A stretch of 51,122 bases of DNA from Hyphomicrobium sp. (GTDB lineage: Bacteria > Pseudomonadota > Alphaproteobacteria > Rhizobiales > Hyphomicrobiaceae): the NCBI GenBank assembly GCA_002928395.1, contig PEQZ01000002.1, positions 1-51,122 on the forward strand. Reading direction: 5' to 3'. The notes below the pieces were generated by a model, which had not been told where the DNA came from, ran no database searches, and saw only the letters and a list, made by a program, of their open reading frames with translations. Below are positions 1-8,670 of the stretch, piece after piece. How positions within the stretch are numbered: position 1 is the stretch's first letter; each line of letters begins with the position of its first letter. Position numbers and translations under genes: made by a program.

Positions 1-1583
1 CGCTCCACCTGCGGTCGCACGGCCCGGGGCGATAGGTTGTCGGCGTCATCGTGACGCGATTGCGCCTGACGGCCGCCGCCGCGCGGTGTGTCTTGACGCT
101 CGTGCTCGCGAGCGTCAGGTTTCCTCTCGGAGCGCTGGGGCCTCTCGCGCCTGGGTGGCCTCGTCGGCCCGGAATTCCGAACCGGCCTGTCAGCTGTTTC
201 GGCTGAGCCAGCGCGGAACTCGATAGGTTGCTCTGTGCTGGCGCGACCGCTGTCGTGCAACTCGGCTCCCGGTGCCTGTGCCGGCTCCGGCCTCGGACCA
301 CTGCGACGCGGGCGCTCCCGTCCCCGCTCCTCGCCGCGACCTTCGGGGCGGCTGTCGCGACGGGCACCGCGATCGGCTCCGCGCCCGCCGCCCGCACTTG
401 CACCACGTCCGCGCCGCCGCTTGCCGGCATTGGACATGTCGTCTTCGTTCGGTGGGTCGCCGAGCCAGATCGCCGCTTCGCCGGTGATCTTTTCGATGTC
501 CTTCAGAAGCTTCAGGTCCTCGCCCGTGACCAGCGACGCCGAGTAGCCGAGCTTTCCAGCCCGCCCCGTGCGACCGATCCGATGGACATAGTCGTCCGAC
601 TGCCACGGCAGGTCGAAATTGAAGATGTGGCTTACGTCGGGGATGTCGAGGCCGCGGGCGGCAACGTCGCTGGCCGCCAGGAACGTAATTTCGCCCGAGC
701 GGAATTTGTCGAGCGTGGCTGTGCGTGCCGACTGCTCCATGTCGCCATGTAGCGCACCCGCATTGAAACCATGCTTCAAGAGCGACTTCAGAAGGATCGC
801 CACATCGCGCTTGCGATTGCAGAAGATGATGGCGTTGCGCACGTCCTCGACGCGCATCAGGTCGCGCAGGGCCTCGCGTTTGGCGTAGTCCTCGCCATCG
901 CGGCAGAAGCGGAAGCGCTGGGTAATCGTCTTGGCGGTGGTTGCCGGCTTGGCGACTTCGACGCGCACCGGATCCTTCAGGAAGGTATCGACGAGGCGCG
1001 TGATTTCAGCCGGCATGGTGGCCGAGAAGAACAGCGTCTGGCGCTTCGGCGGCAGCAGCTTGCAGATCTTCTCGATGTCCGGGATGAAGCCCATGTCGAG
1101 CATGCGGTCGGCTTCGTCGATGACCAGTATCTCGACGCCCATCAGCATAATGCGGCCGCGTCCGAAATGGTCGAGTAGACGGCCGGGGGTTGCAATCAGC
1201 ACATCGACGCCGCGGTCGAGTTTCTTGACCTGATCGTCCATCGACACGCCGCCGATCAGCAGCGCCACGTCGAGCTTGTGATTGACGCCGTATTTCTCGA
1301 ACGCCTGCGCCACCTGGGCAGCCAGTTCGCGCGTTGGCGCCAGGATCAGCGAGCGCGGCATGCGGGCACGCGCCCGGCCGGTTTCCAACCGCGTGATCAT
1401 CGGCAGCGTGAAGGCCGCAGTCTTGCCGGTTCCGGTTTGGGCGATTCCAAGAACATCGCGTCCGGCGATGGCGATCGGGATGGCGGCCGATTGGATGGGG
1501 GTCGCGATCGTATAGCCGGACGCTTCGATGGCGGCCAATACCTTGGGGCTGAGGCCAAGCTCAGCGAAGGCTTTCGTTTCCAA
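1..1583 (-). CDS. rhlE: DEAD-box RNA helicase, RhlE-like, C-terminus beyond window edge
   Basis: Manual minus-strand translation from TTG at 1583 (GGAGAG upstream): METKAFAELGLSPKVLAAIEASGYTIATPIQSAAIPIAIAGRDVLGIAQTGTGKTAAF...VIDEADRML...SDDYVHRIGRTGRAGKLGYS, then an R/G-rich tail. Not in the ORF track because there is no stop before the edge. Confidence 0.9.
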   Translation of the reverse strand, partial: METKAFAELGLSPKVLAAIEASGYTIATPIQSAAIPIAIAGRDVLGIAQTGTGKTAAFTLPMITRLETGRARARMPRSLILAPTRELAAQVAQAFEKYGVNHKLDVALLIGGVSMDDQVKKLDRGVDVLIATPGRLLDHFGRGRIMLMGVEILVIDEADRMLDMGFIPDIEKICKLLPPKRQTLFFSATMPAEITRLVDTFLKDPVRVEVAKPATTAKTITQRFRFCRDGEDYAKREALRDLMRVEDVRNAIIFCNRKRDVAILLKSLLKHGFNAGALHGDMEQSARTATLDKFRSGEITFLAASDVAARGLDIPDVSHIFNFDLPWQSDDYVHRIGRTGRAGKLGYSASLVTGEDLKLLKDIEKITGEAAIWLGDPPNEDDMSNAGKRRRGRGASAGGGRGADRGARRDSRPEGRGEERGRERPRRSGPRPEPAQAPGAELHDSGRASTEQPIEFRAGSAETADRPVRNSGPTRPPRRERPQRSERKPDAREHERQDTPRGGGRQAQSRHDDADNLSPRAVRPQVE

Positions 1584-1910
1584 AAAACGTCTCTCCAGTT
1601 GCACTCTCAGCGGTACGCCCGTCAGCCGGAGGCATGGGGCGCGAGGATCCGCCGGCGCGCGATGACGCTGCGGCAGCGGACGGCGGAGCGCAGGGGAGAA
1701 ACGTATGCCTCAGCGGCAATTGTAAAGGGGTCGTCTCGAGAAGGGATAAGAAGTGCCGAATCCCCCTGCGCCCAAGACTAGAAGCTGCTGACACAACCAA
1801 TCCGAAAAGGCAAGGCAAAGGCAGGTCTGTGTGACAATCGGCGTTGTATTATGGTGAGTTCGGCGCGACTTCGCCGCCCTGGAGGCAGAGCCCGCGCACC
1901 CCTTGGACGC

Positions 1911-1941
1911 AAAACGGGCCGCGGAGTGATCCGCGGCCCGT
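1911..1941 (-). terminator. Rho-independent terminator downstream of aqpZ
   Basis: Perfect 11-bp inverted repeat ACGGGCCGCGG-AGTGAT-CCGCGGCCCGT, followed on the minus strand by TTTT. Confidence 0.75.
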
Positions 1942-1981
1942 CGAGATCTGGCATTGGAGCCGGTTATGGCCGGCCATCAGT

Positions 1982-2668
1982 TCACTCGTCCTGCAACCAG
2001 CGGCCGATGATGCCACCGATGATGCCACCGACGATGGGCGCCACCCAGAATACCCATAGCTGCGCAAGCGCTTCGCCGCCGGCAAACAGCGCCGGAGCCG
2101 TCGAGCGAGCCGGGTTGAGGGAAGCGTTGGTAACCGGAATCGACACCAGATGCAGCACCATCAGCGCGACGCCGATCGCGAGCGGTGCGAAGCCGACCGG
2201 CGCGCCCTTCGACGTCGAGCCGACGATGACGATCAGGAACAGCGCAGTGATCACAACTTCGATCAGGATCGCCGAGGTCATCGAGAACCCGCCCTTGGCG
2301 CCGAAGGTGTTGGAGATGGCCGCGAATGTATTGAATACCACCTTACCGCCGCCGACCTGACCGCTGAGGATGATCGAAAAAATGGCCGCAGCGGCAATGC
2401 CACCGAGCACCTGGGCTGCGATGTAGAGCGGTGCTTTGGACGCATCGAAGCGACCGGCGGCGACGAGGCCGAGCGTGACGGCCGGGTTGAAATGGCCGCC
2501 CGAGACATGTCCGACGGCATAGGCCATCATCAAAACCGATAATCCGATGGCGATCGAGACGCCGACGAGGCCTCCACCCGATGGCGCCGAGAACAGCGCT
2601 GCGCCGCATGTGGCGGTGACGAGCGCGAACGTGCCGATAAACTCGGCACCGAGAGCTTTTGCGTTCAT
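1982..2668 (-). CDS. aqpZ: Aquaporin Z (MIP family)
   Basis: MNAKALGAEFIGTFALV..., two NPA motifs (GHFNPAVT, LNPARS). Start chosen at the internal Met at 2668. Confidence 0.93.
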   Translation of the reverse strand: MNAKALGAEFIGTFALVTATCGAALFSAPSGGGLVGVSIAIGLSVLMMAYAVGHVSGGHFNPAVTLGLVAAGRFDASKAPLYIAAQVLGGIAAAAIFSIILSGQVGGGKVVFNTFAAISNTFGAKGGFSMTSAILIEVVITALFLIVIVGSTSKGAPVGFAPLAIGVALMVLHLVSIPVTNASLNPARSTAPALFAGGEALAQLWVFWVAPIVGGIIGGIIGRWLQDE

Positions 2669-2856
2669 GGATGAGTTCCCCTGTTTCCCGAAGGCGTGCC
2701 GCGACTCACTGTCCGTGGCCACAGCTTGGAGATACTCCGAAAGTCGCATGACAATTGTGCCGCGGTCGGAGAAACAGTGTTGTGATGTGTAACCCAGATC
2801 CCGTCCGCCGAACGCTCAGAGGCGCGCAGCGGGGATCCATACGATCGAGGTCGGAC

Positions 2857-4914
2857 TCACACATCGAGATCCTTGGCGAACGCCGCACGGTCCTGGATGA
2901 AGCGAAACCGGGCCTCGGGCTTTGAGCCCATCAATGCATTGACGGATTCCGAGATTGCGATTTTGTCAGCTGCTGAGACCTCAACCTTGAGCAGCAGCCG
3001 CTTGGCCGGGTCCATCGTCGTGCTCTTCAAGTCCTTGAAATCCATTTCGCCCAAGCCCTTGAAGCGGGTCACGTCAGGCTTCTTGCCCTTGAACACCGTC
3101 TCGAGCAACACCGCGCGCTGCTTCTCGTCGCGGGCGTAGGCCGCCTCGCCCTTGTAGGTCAGTCGGAACAGCGGCGGCACGGCGAGGAACAGATGCCCGT
3201 TCTCGATCAGCTCAGGCATCTCCTGATAGAAGAAGGTGATCAGCAATGACGCGATGTGAGCACCGTCGACGTCGGCGTCGGTCATGATGATCACGCGCTC
3301 GTAGCGCAGGTCCTCGTCGCGATACTTGGAGCCCGTGCCGCAACCGAGCGCCTGGATCAGGTCGCCCAGCAGCTGGTTCTGGGCGAGCTTGGCGGAGGAC
3401 GCGTTGGCGACGTTCAGGATCTTGCCGCGCAATGGCAATATGGCTTGCGTCTCGCGGCTGCGGGCACTCTTGGCCGAACCGCCGGCGCTGTCACCCTCGA
3501 CGATGAAGATTTCCGTGCCTGCCGCCGATTGAATCGAGCAGTCCGCGAGCTTGCCGGGCAGCCTGAGCTTGCGCGTCGCCGATTGGCGCGACACCTCCTT
3601 CTCGCGGCGGCGCTTCAGGCGTTCTTCGGCCTGATCGACGGTCCATTCCAGCAGCCGTGTCGCCTGCTGGGGGCTATCGGCCAGCCAGTGGTCGAAGGCG
3701 TCGCGCACGGTGGTCTCGACGATACGGGTCGCTTCGACCGTCGCCAGCTTGTCCTTGGTCTGGCCCTGGAACTCCGGCTCGCGGATGAAAATGGCGAGCA
3801 TGGAAGCGGCCGTGCCCATCACGTCCTCGGACGTGATCTGCTGCGCCTTCTTGTTGCCGGTCAACTCCCCGTAGGCGCGGAGCGCTTTGTAGAGCGCTTG
3901 CCGGAGGCCGTTCTCGTGGGTGCCGCCTTCGGCGGTTGGAATGGTGTTGCAGTAGGAGGATGAAAACCCGTCGTCGTCGGCGATCCAGGCCACGGCCCAC
4001 TCGACCGAGCCATGCCCGCCTTCCTTTTCGACGCGGCCAGCAAAGATGTCTTTGGTGACCCGCGCGCGGCCGTCGATGCTTTCCGTCAGATAGTCCTTGA
4101 GCCCGCCGGGGAAATGAAAGACCGCTTCAGGTGGCGTCGCGTCGGTGATCAGGGACGGGTCACACGACCAGCGGATCTCGACGCCGCCGAACAGATAGGC
4201 CTTGGAGCGCGCCATCTTCATGATGCGGGCAGGCTTGAACGCGCAGTCTTTTCCGAAGATTTTCTCGTCTGGCTTGAAGCGCACCTTGGTGCCGCGCCGG
4301 TTCATGGTCGGCCCGAGTTTCTCGAGCTTGGTCTGCGGCTCGCCGCGCGAGAATACCATGCGGTAGAGCTGCTGTTCGCGGGCGACCTGGACCTCGAGTT
4401 CCTCCGACAGCGCATTGACGACGGAGACGCCAACGCCGTGCAGGCCGCCCGACGTGTTGTAGGCCTTGCTGTCGAACTTGCCGCCGGCATGCAGGATGGT
4501 CATGACGACTTCGAGCGCCGACTTGTTCTTGAACTTCGGATGTGGGCCGATGGGAATGCCGCGACCGTTGTCGGTGACGGCAAGGAAGCCGTGCGCGTCG
4601 AGTTCGACGTCGATGCGGGTAGCGTGGCCGGCCACGGCCTCGTCCATGGCGTTGTCGATCACCTCGGCGAACAGGTGGTGCATCGCCTTCTCGTCGGTGC
4701 CGCCGATGTACATGCCAGGGCGGCGGCGCACGGGCTCGAGGCCTTCCAGTACTTCGATGTCGCTTTCGCCGTAGGACCCGGCGGGCGCATCGGAGGGCTT
4801 ACGTGCCCGCGAAGTTTTGTCGGTCATATCGGTTACGGAACCCAAAAAGAGGTCGTTCTGCGAACTGGCCGTGTTCGGTCTGGCCGTGTTGGGCTTGCTC
4901 ATTGCGGGAAACAT
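2857..4914 (-). CDS. parE: DNA topoisomerase IV subunit B
   Basis: GHKL ATPase motifs (RRRPGMYIGGTDEKAMHHLFAEVIDNAMDEAV) and Toprim EGDSAGGSAKSARSRETQAILPLRGKILNV. Confidence 0.95.
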   Translation of the reverse strand: MFPAMSKPNTARPNTASSQNDLFLGSVTDMTDKTSRARKPSDAPAGSYGESDIEVLEGLEPVRRRPGMYIGGTDEKAMHHLFAEVIDNAMDEAVAGHATRIDVELDAHGFLAVTDNGRGIPIGPHPKFKNKSALEVVMTILHAGGKFDSKAYNTSGGLHGVGVSVVNALSEELEVQVAREQQLYRMVFSRGEPQTKLEKLGPTMNRRGTKVRFKPDEKIFGKDCAFKPARIMKMARSKAYLFGGVEIRWSCDPSLITDATPPEAVFHFPGGLKDYLTESIDGRARVTKDIFAGRVEKEGGHGSVEWAVAWIADDDGFSSSYCNTIPTAEGGTHENGLRQALYKALRAYGELTGNKKAQQITSEDVMGTAASMLAIFIREPEFQGQTKDKLATVEATRIVETTVRDAFDHWLADSPQQATRLLEWTVDQAEERLKRRREKEVSRQSATRKLRLPGKLADCSIQSAAGTEIFIVEGDSAGGSAKSARSRETQAILPLRGKILNVANASSAKLAQNQLLGDLIQALGCGTGSKYRDEDLRYERVIIMTDADVDGAHIASLLITFFYQEMPELIENGHLFLAVPPLFRLTYKGEAAYARDEKQRAVLLETVFKGKKPDVTRFKGLGEMDFKDLKSTTMDPAKRLLLKVEVSAADKIAISESVNALMGSKPEARFRFIQDRAAFAKDLDV

Positions 4915-5282
4915 CCCTGTCGAGGATCAACACGCATCACGTCGCGGCGAAACACCCACGCTTCCGGCCCGGCTGGTCATACACCTTTCACGCCGCGAAA
5001 TGAACGTACCCGATGCCGTTGCCGGCGTCCGCTCGATGACGACTGCACGTCTGCGCTGCGCGCTGCCGGATCGCGACGACGAATCTCGCGCCATGAGCGC
5101 GGGAGTTCGCACGTCAGCCTGTGGATTGGCAAGCCTCGGCGCGCGAGGGCCGTGGCCCGTGCGCTACAGTTCACACCCGTGTGACGGGTTCCGACGTTTG
5201 CGTAACGTCGCTGCGCCGTTCAGTGCACGTGTCAGAACCACAAGCAACACGAGCAAGGCTATGATGCGAGTGTAGCCTTTGT

Positions 5283-5340
5283 ATCTGACGTTTGGTGTCG
5301 AGGTCGACCGCGCGTGGGGGCAAACGTCAGATGCGCTACA
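5283..5340. repeat. Dispersed inverted-repeat element, copy 1
   Basis: ATCTGACGTTTG (5283-5294) ... CAAACGTCAGAT (5321-5332), perfect 12-bp inverted repeat. Whole element resembles 24473-24528. Confidence 0.7.
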
Positions 5341-7468
5341 CGAGGATCGCGCTGCCTTCGTGGAGTGACGGCACACTCACCCCGTGGACATCGACCAGCA
5401 CGACCACGTCCTGGAAGTTTCCGCCAATGCGGGCAGAGATCGTGGTGCCCTCGGCTGTGTCGCGAGCCACGAGGACTTGTTCGACGGAGGCAACGGTCTG
5501 GCCTGCGAACAGGCCGCGGAAATCGAGCACGTCGTCGGCTGAGAAGTCGACGATCCGGTCGGTGCCCTGGTGTACGCCCGAGGCGAAGACATCCTTGGTG
5601 GTCCACACGAACGTGTCGTGTCCCGCGCCGCCGGCTAGCGTGTCGGAACCACCGAGGCCGCGGATGGTGTCATCGCCGCCGCCCGCCGCGAGCGTGTTCG
5701 CGTTCTTGTCGCCCGTGATCGAATCGGCAAAGCTGCTACCGGCGATGTTTTCGATGCTCGCCACACGGTCCGTGCCGGAATTCGCGCCGACAGCGGAGCG
5801 GGCCGAGAGATCAACGAGAATGGCTGCGTTCAGCGAAGAAAAATCAAGCGTGTCGATGCCCGAGCCGCCGTCGATGATGTCGTCGCCAGCGTCGGCCAGG
5901 AACGTATCGTCGCCAGAGCCGCCGCTGACGGTGTCGTTGCCCCCACCGCCTCCGAGCGTGTCGTTGCCAGCTTCGCCCGTCAGATTGTCATCGCTTTCGC
6001 CGCCGTGCAGCTGGTCGTTGCCGGAATTCCCGTTCAACGTGTCGACGCCATCGCCGCCAAGCAGCACGTCGTCGCCCTTGCCGCCTGTGAGGCGGTCATT
6101 GCCCGTGCCGCCGTCGACCAGATCGTTGCCGTCCTGACCTGAGGCGATATCGTCGCCGTCGCCGCCCACGATGCGATCCTGGGTGCTGCTGCCGACGATG
6201 GTGTCGGCGAGGCTGGTCCCGAGCTTGTCGGCATAGCTGCCCTGGCCAGCCAGTGCGATGGGCCCGCGCGCCGTCGCGCCGAAAGTGTTTTCGCCTACGA
6301 TATTGAGCGAGGTGTTGCCCGCGCGTTCCTCGATGCCGTAGCGGGCCAACGTGTCCGAGCCACCGCCGATCGCGTTGCCCTCGATCAGGTTGTTGGCGGC
6401 CGCGTAGGTGAGGCCATGGACCGTGTCCTCGAAGGCCGAGATCAAGACTTCGGAGTAACCGTCGGCGAGGCTCTGCGAATTGGCGCTGATATTGCTGTCG
6501 GTGACGGTGATCTCGCTGCCGCCATAAATGCGTATGCCCTGGCGGCCGTTGTCGTGCACGTCGACGCCCGAGATCGTGACGTCGGTCGCGGTCTGGATCA
6601 GGATGCCTTCGCGCGCGTTGCCGCTGAACTCACCGCCGCGAACGACGACGTTGCTGGGCGAAGGGCGATCCTCGCTGCCGCGCTGGATGGCCAGGCCGGA
6701 GCTGCCGTTGCCGTGGGCGACGTTGCCTTCGAGGTAGATGCCGCTCGAACTCGTCACGACGTTGAAGCCATGACGGCCGTTGCCGTAGGCAAGGTTGCCG
6801 ACCAGTTCGCTCTCGGATGTGAAGTCGATCGTGAACCCGTCGAGGCCGTTGTCGTGGGAGACGCTATCGCGGATCGAGAGCCGCACCGTCTGCTCGTGCG
6901 GGTCGAAGCCGTAGGATGATGCGTTCTCGACCTCGACGCGGAGCACGGTCACATCATGGTCGGCCAGCGTGTCGCCAGGCCGCGGACCGGTATAGAAGCC
7001 TATAACCTCGCCTGAGGTGTTCGCCTTGTTGCCGTCGATCGACAGGTCGGCCACGCCCCAGTTGTCGGTGCCTGCGTCGGCAGGAGAGCGCACGAGGCCG
7101 GTGATGTCGGCGTCTGAGCCATCGACCAGCCGCAGCGAGGTGGCGCCCAGGCCGGCGCCCTTCAGAAAAACGTTCGATTGCACCTGAATGCTGCCGTCGC
7201 CGCCGGGGTGGGCCGCGATCCCGTACACGCCTTCAGGAATGTAGACGATGCCACCGCCAGCCGCGTGTGCCGCATCGATCGCGGCCTGGATCATGGGTTG
7301 GTTGTTGACGGCGGCGTCGGCCACGGCGCCGTAGTCGGTCACGTTGAACACGACTGTTCCGACCGGCTCACCAGCTGCCAGGAATGCTTCGGGCTTGACA
7401 AATTCATAGACCGGCCGTTCACCGATTGCCGATGCGGTCGCCTGCGATCCTGTTGCTGTGTCAGCCAT
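5336..7468 (-). CDS. AlgE-type mannuronan C5-epimerase: parallel beta-helix A-module plus RTX calcium-binding repeats
   Basis: A-module motifs [51 protein letters not shown]; then many GGxGxDxLx RTX nonapeptides and a C-terminal FVWTTKDVF...[16 protein letters not shown] region. No signal peptide, consistent with type I secretion. Confidence 0.85.
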   Translation of the reverse strand: MADTATGSQATASAIGERPVYEFVKPEAFLAAGEPVGTVVFNVTDYGAVADAAVNNQPMIQAAIDAAHAAGGGIVYIPEGVYGIAAHPGGDGSIQVQSNVFLKGAGLGATSLRLVDGSDADITGLVRSPADAGTDNWGVADLSIDGNKANTSGEVIGFYTGPRPGDTLADHDVTVLRVEVENASSYGFDPHEQTVRLSIRDSVSHDNGLDGFTIDFTSESELVGNLAYGNGRHGFNVVTSSSGIYLEGNVAHGNGSSGLAIQRGSEDRPSPSNVVVRGGEFSGNAREGILIQTATDVTISGVDVHDNGRQGIRIYGGSEITVTDSNISANSQSLADGYSEVLISAFEDTVHGLTYAAANNLIEGNAIGGGSDTLARYGIEERAGNTSLNIVGENTFGATARGPIALAGQGSYADKLGTSLADTIVGSSTQDRIVGGDGDDIASGQDGNDLVDGGTGNDRLTGGKGDDVLLGGDGVDTLNGNSGNDQLHGGESDDNLTGEAGNDTLGGGGGNDTVSGGSGDDTFLADAGDDIIDGGSGIDTLDFSSLNAAILVDLSARSAVGANSGTDRVASIENIAGSSFADSITGDKNANTLAAGGGDDTIRGLGGSDTLAGGAGHDTFVWTTKDVFASGVHQGTDRIVDFSADDVLDFRGLFAGQTVASVEQVLVARDTAEGTTISARIGGNFQDVVVLVDVHGVSVPSLHEGSAILV

Positions 7469-7668
7469 TCTGGCCCCTGCCTTTTCCGTGGGTGTTAGCC
7501 CTGAGGATGGCGCGCGGCCGTGAAGCAAAAGTGATGAATGTCACTTCAATTTTACGAATTAACCACAGCCGCGGGCCGCGGCGTGGAACATCCGGCTGTT
7601 TTGAGTAGCAAGCTTGACGAATATCCGCCGAGATCCTGACAAATTTCGCCAGAACTAGAACAAAATTT

Positions 7669-8568
7669 CTATACGCCGACGTTGTCGATGAGCCGTGTCT
7701 TGCCAAGCCAGGCGGCGGCCAGGGCGCGGCCCTTGCGCCCGCTCTTCGATTGATAGGGGCCAAGCGTGTCTGCGTCCCGCACATCGACGTAGTCGACTTT
7801 GGTGAATCCAGCCTGCAACAGGCCGAGCGTGGCGTCTGCCCTGATCTGATGGATGTTGCCACCGCGGCGTGCCCGATCCGCCGTGTCGCGGAGGATCTGG
7901 ATCAGGGCGGGTGCAATCTGCCGCTCGGCGTCGCTGAGGTAGGCGTTGCGCGACGACAGTGCGAGCCCATCGCGAGCGCGTGTCGTCGGTGCTCCGACAA
8001 CCTTCAACGGCATGTCGAGATCGCGCACCAGCTGTTTGATGACGGTGAGCTGCTGGAAGTCCTTCTCGCCGAAAATCGCGAGGTCCGGGGTCACCTGGTT
8101 GAACAGCTTGGCGACAACCGTCGTCACGCCACCGAAAAAATGCGGTCGGAACTCGGTTTCGAGGTCCTGCGCGGCGCCCTCCGGCGCAATGCGGGTGGCA
8201 AAGTTGGCCGGGTACATTTCGGCAGGGCGCGGCAGCCAGACGAGGTCGGCGGCGACTGCCGCCAGCTTCGCGATGTCGTCGGCCTCGCGACGGGGATAGC
8301 GGCTGAAATCCTCATGTGGCGCGAATTGCTTAGGGTTCACGAAAATTGAGACCACGGCGCGGTCGGCCTTCTTCTTGGCGAGCTTGACCAGCGCGAGGTG
8401 TCCGTCGTGCAGTGCGCCCATGGTCGGAACCAGCGCAAGGCTCTCTCCCCGCGAGCGTATGAGCGCGATCTCACGCCTGAGAACTTTCAAGGTGCGCACG
8501 GCCCTGACGCTGATGCTCTTCAATCGAGGTCCCCCAATCAAATCGAGACGGGTAGGTCTGCCGATCAC
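7669..8568 (-). CDS. panC: Pantothenate synthetase
   Basis: VPTMGALHDGHLALV, SIFVNPKQFAPHEDFSRYPR, IFGEKDFQQLTVIKQLVRDL, LALSSRNAYLS. Confidence 0.95.
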   Translation of the reverse strand: MIGRPTRLDLIGGPRLKSISVRAVRTLKVLRREIALIRSRGESLALVPTMGALHDGHLALVKLAKKKADRAVVSIFVNPKQFAPHEDFSRYPRREADDIAKLAAVAADLVWLPRPAEMYPANFATRIAPEGAAQDLETEFRPHFFGGVTTVVAKLFNQVTPDLAIFGEKDFQQLTVIKQLVRDLDMPLKVVGAPTTRARDGLALSSRNAYLSDAERQIAPALIQILRDTADRARRGGNIHQIRADATLGLLQAGFTKVDYVDVRDADTLGPYQSKSGRKGRALAAAWLGKTRLIDNVGV

Positions 8569-8670
8569 GGTGCTCCAGTCAAGGCCGAAGGATCACTTCG
8601 GGGGTCGAAGGGCATCTGCTAACATAGGGCTTCCGAATCGTAGGCGTGCTCTAGGCCGACGGGAGACAGC

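Noticed and set aside
4012-5184. 390-aa plus-strand ORF
   Set aside because: Antisense to parE; high-GC shadow ORF with no recognisable domain, while the minus strand encodes a full conserved protein.
5175-5209. Two small inverted repeats (ACCCGT-GTG-ACGGGT and GACGTT-TGCGT-AACGTC) upstream of parE
   Set aside because: Only 6-bp arms; too short to separate from chance without comparative data.
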